DNA of 57,797 nucleotides. Origin: Candidatus Acidiferrales bacterium. GTDB lineage: Bacteria; Acidobacteriota; Terriglobia; Acidiferrales; UBA7541. Under the pieces are notes generated by a model, which worked only from the letters and a program-made list of their open reading frames with translations, made no database searches and was not told where the DNA came from. Location: positions 1-57,797 of the forward strand of contig JASHRC010000269.1 of assembly GCA_030037525.1 (NCBI GenBank), given 5' to 3'. Below, one piece after another: positions 26,436 to 35,305 of this stretch (the first letter of the stretch is position 1; every line of letters begins with the position of its first letter). Both the position numbers and the translations under genes were made by a program.

Positions 26436-26762
26436 GTGCCGACAAGGCATTGGAAGAGTTTGGTCCCTGTTGACGGAGAGCGCGGGGAATACGAAATTGC
26501 TGTCGGTCACGACCCAGGCCCTTACCTGGATGCCATGATGACGTTCGCCAATGCCGGGGGCATGATTCCGGAGCAAGTGTGGGACCGGGCAGATGCAACC
26601 ACTTCAGACTTCACCTTCGGCGCAGGAACGGGAAGCGCCACGCCGCTCGCCTGGAGCATGGCCCAGTTTCTCCGCCTGGTGGTGTGTGCGCAAGAAAAAA
26701 GAATCGTCGAACAGCCCAGTATCGTCGCCCGCCATTTTCTTGTTACGGGGCCCGTCCGGTAG
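26436..26762 (+). pseudogene. Glucoamylase (GH15) C-terminal fragment
   Basis: The frame reads GERGEYEIAVGHDPGPYLDA, FANAGGMIPEQVWDRAD and FGAGTGSATPLAWSMAQFLR. This is the characteristic end of the GH15 (alpha/alpha)6 glucoamylase domain, including the Glu of PEQVWD. The preceding GIGRVWSLLT is in another frame (about 26448-26477), so an indel lies there. The remaining 600 or so residues of the enzyme are absent. This fragment should not be functional. Confidence 0.75.
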
Positions 26763-27291
26763 GAGTTAATCGGAACCGCTCTATCGAGCTACAGCTCCTT
26801 TCATCTCACCCGATCTCACTCGGCGCAGGCTCATTGCGGTCTGGAGCTTCGAGCGAACAACTACCGTATTCAGCGTATTCCGAAGACCTTTACAAGGGGT
26901 CATCCAGAGAGGGGACGATCAGAATCTGGTGCGTCCCGCCGTTGCGTTGAAGCGCGCAGCAGTCTATTGGGGAGAACCTATGACCCAGGCATCGCCAAAA
27001 CACGCTCACCGATTGAACGGGGCGCCGATGCCGGCCGACAGAACCGGCGCCGCGACAGGAGCGGTGGACACTGCCTTTCGCTCGGACGGCTGCGCAGGTG
27101 GCTTTGCCGGCCGCGAATCAATGGTCGTAACGACCACATCGTCTGCCTAGACTAGAGCTGCCGCCGGCGGCCCGCCCGCACTGGCATCTCTGAACGGCGT
27201 CGCAGCGGAGCTTCCCCAGCGGCTTGCGGAATCGAAAACCGTTGCTCAAAGATCCTCTCCGCCAACGTTCCGAAACGCAACAAGGGTAAGC
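26763..27291. other. Intergenic region, no supported gene
   Basis: About 530 bp between the GH15 fragment and a consensus promoter. Short frames occur on both strands but none matches a family I know. It is probably degraded sequence. Confidence 0.4.
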
Positions 27292-27320
27292 TTGACAACG
27301 CGAGAGGTAGGGACTATACA
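27292..27320 (+). promoter_or_regulatory. Sigma70-type promoter
   Basis: TTGACA (27292-27297), exactly 17 bp, then TATACA (27315-27320). Transcription would begin near 27327, about 23 nt before the ATG of the next gene. This is the best consensus promoter in the window. Confidence 0.75.
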
Positions 27321-27349
27321 CAAAGCTATTGCGGCACCCTTGCCGTAAG

Positions 27350-27988
27350 ATGTCTAGCAACAAGCCCGAACTCGATTGGGCCCGCCTGGCAGATCATACC
27401 CGTCTCACCCCACGCCTATCGATGGCCCGCTCCAAACGGCGACTGGAGCAAGCCGCCACCGCGCAACCGCAGGCTTACTTAAACGTGCAGGTGAACGGCC
27501 GCGAGACTTCCTATTTCGAGTGGCTCGGTGCAGGCTTCTACTGTCCGGGCCAGAGCAACACAGCAGAAAGCGGCGAAGCACTGGCTTTGCGCGAATTGCA
27601 CTACGGCTTCGATGAGCGATTTTTCTATTTGCGCGTTGATCCTCTAGCACAATCGTTCTCCACGATGTCCGAGGCGGAATTCCGGATTGCGCTTCGCGGG
27701 AGCGAAGAGTTGCGCCTACTGGTCGCAGTCGAAGCGGGTAAGGTTGCTGGATCGCTGCTGGACACGGAGGACGTTTGTATTCTGGGACCGCACGAGCTGG
27801 TACGCGCGGCTTTCGACGAAATCCTTGAAGTCTCAGTCGGACGAAGATTAGTACGCGTGGCGGGTTTGGCGTCGCTGACGCTTGAGGTAGAGCTGTGGCG
27901 CGAGGGTGTTCCAGTGGACCGGCTTCCGGCGGACGGGTCGATCGAAGTGAAGCTGGGAGCCGATGCGTTCGCGTGGCCGACGGAATGA
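27350..27988 (+). CDS. Stand-alone GH57-type C-terminal beta domain protein
   Basis: The 212-residue product resembles only the C-terminal domain of GH57-like amylase/glucanotransferase proteins: VNGRETSYFEWLGAGFY, LHYGFDERFFYLRVD, LLDTEDVCILGPHELVRAAFDEILEV and IEVKLGADAFAWP. The catalytic barrel is absent, and nothing GH57-like precedes it. It has its own strong promoter, so it may be expressed. The ATG at 27350 follows a weak ribosome site; a TTG at 27329 is in frame. It could be a truncated gene or a carbohydrate-binding module. Hsp20 follows 76 bp later on the same strand. Confidence 0.65.
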   Translation: MSSNKPELDWARLADHTRLTPRLSMARSKRRLEQAATAQPQAYLNVQVNGRETSYFEWLGAGFYCPGQSNTAESGEALALRELHYGFDERFFYLRVDPLAQSFSTMSEAEFRIALRGSEELRLLVAVEAGKVAGSLLDTEDVCILGPHELVRAAFDEILEVSVGRRLVRVAGLASLTLEVELWREGVPVDRLPADGSIEVKLGADAFAWPTE

Positions 27989-28064
27989 GTGACGCACCTC
28001 GCCCTGCCACGAAGGAAGATTTTGTTCACGGACAAAGAGACAATTGAGAAAGGAGGAATGAACA

Positions 28065-28592
28065 ATGCGAGGGCAAGAGGCTGTGAACATGTCTGGCGGA
28101 TCAGAAATACCGAAGCTCAGTTCAGGTGACCCGTTTGTTGAGCTGGCACAAGAACTCCAATCTGAAATTGCAGCGCGCGCACACGAGTTGTTCGAAGCCC
28201 GCGGAGGTGCACACGGATCCGACAGAGACGACTGGTTGCGAGCGCAGGCAGAAATACTTGTCAACGTGCCGCTGCTTGTTACCGAGACAGAAGCAGAACT
28301 GATCGTTCGCGCCGACGTGCCGGGAATCGCCGAGGACGACCTGGAAGTGCGCGTGGCGCCACGGGCGATTTGCATTATGGGCAAGCGTCGGTTGATCGAC
28401 AGTCCGGCGGGAGAACAAATTGTCTATTCGGAGCGGAGCGCCGACCGGATCTTCCGCACGCTGACCTTGCCGACTGAGGTTGACGCGCAGACGGCTGACG
28501 CCGTACTCGAGAACGGCTTGCTTGAAATCAGACTGCTGAAGGCCGCCTCGGGCAAGAAAATTCTCGTTCGCTCCAGGGCAGCTTCAGCCTAA
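28065..28592 (+). CDS. Hsp20/alpha-crystallin small heat-shock protein with DUF2934-like N-terminus
   Basis: The 175-residue protein has an N-terminal helix pair (LQSEIAARAHELFEARGG ... DDWLRAQAEI) matching DUF2934. The alpha-crystallin domain follows: ELIVRADVPGIAEDDLEVRVAPRAICIMGKR, then FRTLTLPTEVDAQTADAVLENGLLEIRLLK, including the conserved A-x-x-x-n-GLL end. These are ATP-independent holdase chaperones; the DUF2934 helices may direct assembly. AGGAGG stands 8 nt before the ATG. No CIRCE element or sigma32 promoter was recognised upstream. Confidence 0.92.
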   Translation: MRGQEAVNMSGGSEIPKLSSGDPFVELAQELQSEIAARAHELFEARGGAHGSDRDDWLRAQAEILVNVPLLVTETEAELIVRADVPGIAEDDLEVRVAPRAICIMGKRRLIDSPAGEQIVYSERSADRIFRTLTLPTEVDAQTADAVLENGLLEIRLLKAASGKKILVRSRAASA

Positions 28593-28767
28593 AGACAGTC
28601 GTGCGAGTCGGCATTACGGAACTGCCCCTTTGACTTCGAGCGGTTGGTCGGCCTCGGGGCGGTGCCCCAGCTGATCGGGGACGGTACAAATCTCAAAAGC
28701 GGCTACATGTTCCAGGTCCACTGCCCCAAGACGTTTTCAGCGAAACGCAGGATCTTCGGACTTCGCC

Positions 28768-29139
28768 TCAAGAGTAGGCGATGCCGAATCCCTTCGCCAG
28801 CATCGCCAATCGTGGGTCGGCCGTCCACAGTTTCAGGCGTCCGACAAGGGCAGACGCCAGTAGGTGCGCATCGATCCAGCTAATCCCGCGCCCATGTAGT
28901 CGGCGCTCCCGCACAAACACAACGACTTCGCTGTGAGTCACCATGGGCGCCTGATGCATTTGCTCGTAGCTGGCCAGCAGCTGCTTCCGCCCGCCCTTAT
29001 CCCCGATAAGAAGCTCTCCATACACGAAATCGTGGCCGCTGACCTCCTCGCGGCTCAAAAGGTCGTCCAGTTCAGCCGCATACGGTGCCCGGTTCGACAG
29101 GAACCGAATCCAGACCGAGGTGTCGACCAGGACGATCAT
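28768..29139 (-). CDS. PIN-domain ribonuclease, VapC-like toxin
   Basis: The 123-residue protein starts MIVLVDTSVWIRFL, with the first PIN acidic residue D6. GELLIGDKGG and GISWIDAHLLASAL (second acidic cluster) follow, then LWTADPRLAMLAKGFGI (last Asp). This is the VapC pattern of a Mg-dependent RNase toxin. A VapB antitoxin would normally lie directly upstream, but the 200 bp before the start (29140-29340) hold no frame I recognise as one. It may be an orphan, or the antitoxin may have decayed. Confidence 0.88.
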   Translation of the reverse strand: MIVLVDTSVWIRFLSNRAPYAAELDDLLSREEVSGHDFVYGELLIGDKGGRKQLLASYEQMHQAPMVTHSEVVVFVRERRLHGRGISWIDAHLLASALVGRLKLWTADPRLAMLAKGFGIAYS

Positions 29140-29535
29140 GTGGAGGAGTGCGTGGCGGATGCCGCGCGCTCACGCCGACGTGGAACGTCGCGAGCGCCTG
29201 GCTCCGATCCCCGAAGAGCACGAAGTCGCTGGTAGGCCGCCTGACGGATTAGGGCCTATTCGGGACAGTTCGGCTGCTTCTATATCTAGCGACGTGGGGC
29301 GCGCCACCGCCGTGAACACGCAAGATGTGAGATTTCCTGAAACGCGCATCATGGCGATGAGCGGTGAGGTGACCAGGTCGGTCACCGACCGGTTACACGA
29401 TCAGCAGGGTCAAAGACGTCGAGCTGGCTCGGGACACGATGGAGCGGTTCGACCGGGCACAGCAGACGCAAACGAAACGCCGTAGCGCTGACGCCGTGTC
29501 CGGCTGATGGACTCACTTACCAACCTGGGCTGACT
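29140..29535. other. Intergenic region, no supported gene
   Basis: About 400 bp upstream of the PIN gene. One plus-strand frame ending near 29507 reads VKDVELARDTMERFDRAQQ, which looks like protein but has no start or family. No antitoxin is recognised. Confidence 0.35.
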
Positions 29536-29601
29536 CCGAGCAAACTCTCCGAGCTTTGGCAGCAGAGAATTTGCTCGGAACACGAGGCGCTACGCCTCGT
29601 G
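29536..29601 (-). terminator. Tandem hairpins at the end of the membrane-protein gene
   Basis: Hairpin 1 is CACGAGGCG (29581-29589), CTA, CGCCTCGTG (29593-29601): a 9-bp perfect stem whose 3-nt loop is exactly the TAG stop codon of the gene on the minus strand. Hairpin 2 has 14-nt arms (29536-29549 and 29565-29578, one mismatch; CCGAGCAAACTCTC type). There is no T-run, so Rho-independent termination is unsure; they may act as 3'-end stabilisers. Confidence 0.55.
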
Positions 29602-30009
29602 GTAGAGCGCTGCGCCTGCAAGGCTCGCCACAATAAGTTCCGCTAACCCCACGAGCGTATCGATCCAGAATAGATTCGCTGGAGAGATTCCGCTTGCCCA
29701 GTCACCTACATTCGGCAGAACGTCCCCGATCACCCATACCCCCACGGCCGTGATGATGGCAGTCTTCGCGCCCGCGCCGTATCGCGGACGCGCAACGGCG
29801 TACATCCAGATCGCGGCGATTCCCAGCACCAGACCCTGCACCAGAAATATCGGAATGGCGCCGGGTCGCAGATGCACCGCCAGTGCTTTCATCGCCGCCT
29901 GATCCTGTGCTGCAATCACATACGTGTGAACAACGTAGTCCACCAGATCAATCACCACTCCTGCCACCAAACCCCCGAGGATGACACGGCCCCAGTTGAT
30001 CCTGCCCAT
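29590..30009 (-). CDS. Four-helix membrane protein, family unknown
   Basis: The 139-residue product has four hydrophobic segments: WGRVILGGLVAGVVIDLVDY, IPIFLVQGLVLGIAAIWMYAV, TAIITAVGVWVIGDVLPN and WIDTLVGLAELIVASLAGA. AAGGAGG lies just before the ATG. The protein resembles small inner-membrane proteins common in Acidobacteria; no function is known. Its stop codon is in the loop of a perfect hairpin. Confidence 0.8.
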   Translation of the reverse strand: MGRINWGRVILGGLVAGVVIDLVDYVVHTYVIAAQDQAAMKALAVHLRPGAIPIFLVQGLVLGIAAIWMYAVARPRYGAGAKTAIITAVGVWVIGDVLPNVGDWASGISPANLFWIDTLVGLAELIVASLAGAALYHEA

Positions 30010-30206
30010 GGTTCCTCCTTTTCAGGTAGCGCTACCGAAGGGAAAAGTGCGGACAAGGTACGGCGAAAGCCTGCTTCTGTCAATCGCGGAAAGAGCAGCC
30101 TTCAGCTCGGCTGCATTGCGGCCTTAGGGCGCGACGAAACAAAACCGCGCACCACTCTTTGTCAAACCGTCTGACAAGAGAGCTTGAACTGTAGTTCCTC
30201 GATTGG

Positions 30207-30605
30207 TCAGCTTCGGGCTGTGGATTTGTTCAGGGTCACGGCGGCGCGAACGAGAGCCTTCAACGCCTCCTCGTCCATCTTCTCACCCTCGTGGAAGTCG
30301 ATCGCACGCCTTGTGTTCCCGTCAAGACTGGAATTGAAGAGGCCCGTAGGATCTTTCAGAGCCGCCCCTTTGGCGAAGGTCATCTTCACGACGTTCTTGT
30401 AAGTCTCGCCGGTGCAGATCAATCCGTCATGCGACCATACCGGAACTCCTCTCCACTTCCACTCCTCGACGACTTCGGGATCGGCTTCCTTGACTAAGGT
30501 ACGGAGCCGGCTGAGCATCTTGCCCCGCCAGTCGCCTAGCTCCTTGATTCTCGCGTCTATCAGCTGAGAAGGAGACTTGCGTTTCTGCGACCCGCTCTTC
30601 TTCAT
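30207..30605 (-). CDS. DUF1801-domain protein
   Basis: The 132-residue protein has the DUF1801 (YdhG-like) core: IDARIKELGDWRGKMLSRLRTLVKEADPEVVEEWKWRGVPVW, KNVVKMTFAKGAALKDPTGLFN and a C-terminal helix with ALKALVRAAVTLNK. The fold binds small ligands; a biochemical role is not established. AAGGGGGAG precedes the ATG. It is cytoplasmic. Confidence 0.87.
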   Translation of the reverse strand: MKKSGSQKRKSPSQLIDARIKELGDWRGKMLSRLRTLVKEADPEVVEEWKWRGVPVWSHDGLICTGETYKNVVKMTFAKGAALKDPTGLFNSSLDGNTRRAIDFHEGEKMDEEALKALVRAAVTLNKSTARS

Positions 30606-30992
30606 GCCTGTTTCTCCCCCTTAGTCCCAAGGCTTTGATAAATGGCGGTTACCGCCACCGTACCGATTCTACCTGGACGAATCTGGGTTTGTCTGTTGGT
30701 TCGAGCTAGATTGCGTTTTGTTGACTCGACCAGCCTTTGAGAAACGTGGCTTGGGTGTCATCATTGCGGCCTTCGACGTCTCCGTTGATTCCCAAAAGGC
30801 GCATGGACGACCGATTTCGCTGGTGCGGTTGGAAGGTCAGCTAACCAGATAAGTCACGGTGTTGCGGCAGGTCTCGGGGCCTTCCGTCTGGGCTGGTAGT
30901 TGCCATGTCTTCGCCGTCCAGGCCGTTGCGCGCGACAAAGCGCCCCGCCGCCTTCCCTCGGAATGACCATTCGATATCGTTTGAGCGTCCCG
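30606..30992. other. Intergenic region, nothing recognised
   Basis: About 390 bp between two minus-strand genes. No family-matching frame, RNA gene or clear regulatory site is visible. Confidence 0.4.
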
Positions 30993-31496
30993 CTACTGCT
31001 CGGTAGGAGGAGGCTCCGGTGGCGCAATCGACGTATTCTGATCAAGCAGCAAGCGCCATTGCCCGCCCTTGTGAATCCAAACAGCGGAGCCGAGCATATG
31101 AACGACACGGGGCGCGCCGGCGGAACCTGCGGGCGGCCTAAACGCCACGTCGACCAGTCCTGAGACGATTGCGCCGCCATCGAACAGGATCACTTTCGGC
31201 TCCTTCAAATCGAACGCCGAGAGAGACCGCTGGCCGTTCCCGATCAACGCCAGTAGCTCCGACTTGTTGTGCCTGACGCCGTTGCCGTGGATGTAGAGGG
31301 CGTCCTCGGCCACGACGGCGCCAACAGCATCCGCGTTTCCAGCAACGCAGTTGTCCTGGAACTGCTTCTGCAGTTTCAGTACTTCATCTTGAGTCGTGGA
31401 TTGAGCATACACCCGCCAAGCCGCCGCGATCAGGATCACTGTGATGCTCACAACAGCCATGCGAACCACGACTTGCTGGTTTCGTGGAGCGATCAT
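30993..31496 (-). CDS. Exported DUF4440/SnoaL-like protein
   Basis: From ATG 31496 (GGGGGAA upstream) the 167-residue protein has a signal anchor (VVRMAVVSITVILIAAAWRVYAQ) and an NTF2-like domain: VLKLQKQFQDNCVAGNADAVGAVVAEDALYIHGNG and a C-terminal AVWIHKGGQWRLLLDQNT. Ligand and role are unknown. It lies 31 bp downstream of the TonB-dependent receptor on the same strand, so it may be expressed with it. Confidence 0.82.
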   Translation of the reverse strand: MIAPRNQQVVVRMAVVSITVILIAAAWRVYAQSTTQDEVLKLQKQFQDNCVAGNADAVGAVVAEDALYIHGNGVRHNKSELLALIGNGQRSLSAFDLKEPKVILFDGGAIVSGLVDVAFRPPAGSAGAPRVVHMLGSAVWIHKGGQWRLLLDQNTSIAPPEPPPTEQ

Positions 31497-31527
31497 TGCT
31501 TCCCCCAAGGTCGGGCTCCTGCCCGCT

Positions 31528-34500
31528 TCAAAAACAAAACTTCAGGGCCGCCTGGACAAGGCGGGGCGGGGCGGCGCCGATGACCTGACCAAAAGTCGGA
31601 CTGCTGATATTGCCGTTGACTGATTGCGGCCCGAAAAACTGGGTGTGATTGAAGATGTTGAAAGCCTCAAGCCGGACCTGGAGAGATTTGGATTCCCGCA
31701 GCTTGAGATTTCTCAGGAGCGCGATGTCAAAGTTGTTCATGCCGGGTCCAGAAAAGAATCGGCGTTTTGCGTTTCCGGGCGTGCCCAAGCTGTTTTCGCT
31801 GAACAGCGATGTGTTGAAGTACGGCTGCTCATTGCGAGGATTGCGGTTCAGATCGAGCGGACCAGGAGCGAAGTCCGGCTCATCGACACCGAAATTGTTG
31901 ATGCCGTTCGGTTCGGCCCCCCACAAAGAGTTGTCGCCGTAACTGACGAGCGTCACCGGCAGCCCCGTGCTGAAGCGGGTGATCCCAGAAAGCTCCCAAC
32001 CCTGCGTCCAGCGATTTGAGGCGTGGAAGAGGCCTTGGACTGGAATCTGGTAGTCATAACTGATAACGAAATTATGCCTGAGATCGAAAGAAGAAAGTGC
32101 GTAACTCAGTGAAGGATTGGTTGGGTTGACCTCTTCGCCCAAATTCGAGGAGTCGTCCATCGACTTGCCGTAAGTGTATCCGGCAGAGATCTCCAGCCTG
32201 CCACTCGTGTGGCGAAGACTCAGTTCGAGGGCGTTGTAATTGGATTCGCCAATGCTCTGCTGGAGTGTGTCGCTGCCGAAATTCGAACCGAGCGGCCCAC
32301 GCGTTCCGTTGATGACCTGTCCGGAAGCCCTCGTGAATACATTGCTCTCACCGAACGGTCCGCACGTGGGAGTGCCGGGAGCCACGTCCTGGGGCTGACT
32401 CAGGCTTAGGCAGAGCGCCGGGTTACCAGGATTCGCCTCGACCATCACCAAGAGCCGTCGCCCCTGCGTCCCCACATAGCTCGCGCTAAGGACAGTATTT
32501 GCTCCGAACTGCCTCTCGATCGACAGCATGTATTCCCTGACATAGGGAATGCGGTTGCTCGCTGCGTATCCCGGAATTCCGGTGATCGGCTCGAATTGAG
32601 ACCAGTTTATGTCTGGATTGGGATTGCTGCTCGACGCCTTTTGCGTAGCGAGTGCCACCGGAAAGGTCTGGCCCCGGTTCTGCCCTGTCGATGCAGTGAT
32701 GAACGGCGTTGCGAACAGCGGGGGTGCCGGACTCGAATAGGTGATCCCGAACGGCGCGTTGCCGGCGAGAACTCCGATCGTCAGCGCCTCGATCGAGGTG
32801 TCATAAAGGCCCAAGCCGGCCCGGACGCTCGTCTTATCGGGCCCACCGAGAATTTTGCCGAGGAGGGTGTCCGCACCGCCGCTCGGCGCGTAGGCTATGC
32901 CCACGCGGGGAGCGAAGTCGAGGTTTCCGGGAGGGGCGAGGGTTCGAGGGATTCCAGGATCGGTTGGGAACAGAATACCTGCTGGCGCGCCGGGAAAAAC
33001 AACGGAGGATTTGCCCGCTTCGAACGTCGAGATACCGTTGTTTTTTTCATACCATGATTCGATGCGGTCCCAGCGCAAACCGTAGTTCAACGTCACGCTA
33101 GGGCTTAAGCGCCAACTGTCTTCTCCATAGAGGCCCCAATATTGGTTGCGCGCGTAAAACGGCTGAAGCTGGCTCTGGTTGTACTGGCTCGGAATGCCGA
33201 GCAAGAAATCGGCAAAATCGGAGCCCGTCTCGCTACCGGTGAACAGGAAATTACCATTGAACTGGGCGATCGGATTCGTGTTGATTTGATCATAATGAAA
33301 TTCTACGCCGAACTTGACGGTGTGCCGATCCACGACTTTCGAAAGGTTGTCGACCCATTCGAACGTGTTGTTCGCCTGCCTCAGCTGATTGGCGTTGGTT
33401 CCAATCGAGAAATTGTTGAAGACGATGTTTTCAACTCCCTCGTCCTTCGGATCGAGCGGCACAATGCCTGGAGTGCCAGGGCCCGTTAGAAAGCCCTGTG
33501 ATGCCAGACTCACTCCAAGTCCCCCAACGGGCTTGCCGAGATCGTTGTAATCGCGCATGTAGCTGAAGTGGAACTCATTGACGGCGCTCAACCCGAGAGT
33601 TTTCACATCTCCGAGACTGAACAATTGCGCCTGCCCGAGATAGAGAGCATTGAACCCCGGCACGTTTGCTCCGCTCTGGGCAACGGGGTAGGGATTGTTG
33701 AGCGTGTAATCGTCGAGGAAATAGTAAGCGGTAAGCAGGCCCCAACGACCGTTGTCATCGAGCCGATAGGCACCCTTATCGTCGCGCAAGGACTCGTCAT
33801 ACGAGGAGGTCGCAAAAATGTCGGCGCCAACATCCGGTTGTGGGACGTATTGCAAAAGCTGTTTGGCCGGTGCCGACCACGCAGAGACAGGAATGAGCGC
33901 GCCGGGCAGAACGCACTGTGCTGAACTCGCGCACCCGTGAGTGAAGTAGGGTTCGCCGGGAGATACAGGATAGCCGAGCTCTTGGGACAAGAGATTCGCC
34001 CAGTACGCCCCGGTAACCGTGCCGGTGAGCGAGCTTGCGATGTCGGACAAATTGCCGGCCCGATCCTGCAAAGAAGGAACCGGAACCTGGCCGGTGTCCA
34101 CCCCCTGGGTCAAGCGAGTTCCCTGATAATCAGCGAAGAAGAAAATCCTGTCTCTTCGGATAGGGCCCCCGAAGGTGGCGCCAAACTGGTTTTGATCAAA
34201 GGTGCCGCGCGCCGGCGAAAAATAATTGCGGGCATCGAGGACGGTATTGCGCAGAAACTCAAACGCATCGCCGTGAAATTGGTTTGTTCCCGATTTGGTG
34301 ACTACATCGATCTGTCCACCGCTGTAGCCACCATACTCGGCGTTGAAACTGTTCGTCAGGATGCGGAACTCAGCGATCGAGTCAAGGTTGGGGACGATGG
34401 CCGCGGCGGAGTTCACGTCTTCCTCGACATCGCTACCGTTGACGATGAAGGCGTTGGCAAACTCCCTTTGTCCACTGATCGAAATGGTGCCTGGGTTCAA

Positions 34501-35160
34501 ATCTCCTGAGGGCGACAGGGCGCTGACTCCGACGTCTTGTTCGGTGCTGGAAGCGAGCGAGGTGGCCGGAATGACGCCGGGCTGCAGTGCAAGCAGGTCC
34601 GTATAGCTGCGGCCATTCAGCGGCACGGCAGCGACTTTCGCACCGCTGACCACTTCTCCCATTTGCGTGTCGGAGATTTCCGCGCGGACTGCGTCACTCA
34701 CCGTGATTGCCTGAGCCTGTTCGCCCAGCTCGAGAACGGCATCGACAACCACGGAACTATTTGTGTCGGCGAGGATGCCCCTCCGCAAGTAGCGCCGAAA
34801 GCCGGTCTTATCAATTGCGATGTCGTAGCGCCCGACGGGAAGATCAGGAAAGAAATAGAAGCCCTGATCGTTTGTGACAACCGTCCGCCGCACGCCTGTG
34901 TTGACGTCGGCGGCCGTGACGGTCGCGCCGGGCACAAGCGAATTGCTTGCGTCTTTCACCGTCCCGGAGATGCGTCCGCCGACTCCAGCGCAGAGGGAAA
35001 AGGCAACCCACGGCAATGTGCCCAAAACGGCGAAAAGCGTTTTGATCCAACGTTGGCCAGCGCGAAGCTGCAAGTTAAGACCGAAGCGATGTCGTTTCGC
35101 ACCACGCGACACAACCATTCGGGTTTTCTCCGAGATCGCCCTGACTGGTTCCCGCATCAT
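31528..35160 (-). CDS. Oar-like TonB-dependent receptor with CarboxypepD_reg N-terminus
   Basis: The 1,210-residue outer-membrane protein has a signal region (IKTLFAVLGTLPWVAFSLCAGVGG), a carboxypeptidase-regulatory beta-sandwich (RISGTVKDASNSLVPGATVTAADVNTG), a plug (AVPLNGRSYTDLLALQPGV ... VNGSDVEEDVN ... GQIDVVTKSGTNQFHG) and a long barrel. It ends in an aromatic residue (ALKFCF), as outer-membrane barrels do. This architecture is expanded in Acidobacteria and is thought to import large or complex substrates; the ligand is unknown. A Fur-family gene lies 145 bp upstream on the same strand, suggesting metal-linked control. The exact start is uncertain. Confidence 0.93.
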   Translation of the reverse strand: MMREPVRAISEKTRMVVSRGAKRHRFGLNLQLRAGQRWIKTLFAVLGTLPWVAFSLCAGVGGRISGTVKDASNSLVPGATVTAADVNTGVRRTVVTNDQGFYFFPDLPVGRYDIAIDKTGFRRYLRRGILADTNSSVVVDAVLELGEQAQAITVSDAVRAEISDTQMGEVVSGAKVAAVPLNGRSYTDLLALQPGVIPATSLASSTEQDVGVSALSPSGDLNPGTISISGQREFANAFIVNGSDVEEDVNSAAAIVPNLDSIAEFRILTNSFNAEYGGYSGGQIDVVTKSGTNQFHGDAFEFLRNTVLDARNYFSPARGTFDQNQFGATFGGPIRRDRIFFFADYQGTRLTQGVDTGQVPVPSLQDRAGNLSDIASSLTGTVTGAYWANLLSQELGYPVSPGEPYFTHGCASSAQCVLPGALIPVSAWSAPAKQLLQYVPQPDVGADIFATSSYDESLRDDKGAYRLDDNGRWGLLTAYYFLDDYTLNNPYPVAQSGANVPGFNALYLGQAQLFSLGDVKTLGLSAVNEFHFSYMRDYNDLGKPVGGLGVSLASQGFLTGPGTPGIVPLDPKDEGVENIVFNNFSIGTNANQLRQANNTFEWVDNLSKVVDRHTVKFGVEFHYDQINTNPIAQFNGNFLFTGSETGSDFADFLLGIPSQYNQSQLQPFYARNQYWGLYGEDSWRLSPSVTLNYGLRWDRIESWYEKNNGISTFEAGKSSVVFPGAPAGILFPTDPGIPRTLAPPGNLDFAPRVGIAYAPSGGADTLLGKILGGPDKTSVRAGLGLYDTSIEALTIGVLAGNAPFGITYSSPAPPLFATPFITASTGQNRGQTFPVALATQKASSSNPNPDINWSQFEPITGIPGYAASNRIPYVREYMLSIERQFGANTVLSASYVGTQGRRLLVMVEANPGNPALCLSLSQPQDVAPGTPTCGPFGESNVFTRASGQVINGTRGPLGSNFGSDTLQQSIGESNYNALELSLRHTSGRLEISAGYTYGKSMDDSSNLGEEVNPTNPSLSYALSSFDLRHNFVISYDYQIPVQGLFHASNRWTQGWELSGITRFSTGLPVTLVSYGDNSLWGAEPNGINNFGVDEPDFAPGPLDLNRNPRNEQPYFNTSLFSENSLGTPGNAKRRFFSGPGMNNFDIALLRNLKLRESKSLQVRLEAFNIFNHTQFFGPQSVNGNISSPTFGQVIGAAPPRLVQAALKFCF

Positions 35161-35305
35161 GGCAACGGTCGCCGGCCCTCCGGGCTGCCGATCTCCGGTC
35201 CCCGCCGTCTTGGTCTCGCGGTGGGGACCACCTCAAAGCCAACTCTGGCTAGGCTTCTTGGTCCGCCGGGTTGCGAACGTGTCGCGACCAAACGCGCAAC
35301 AGAGG

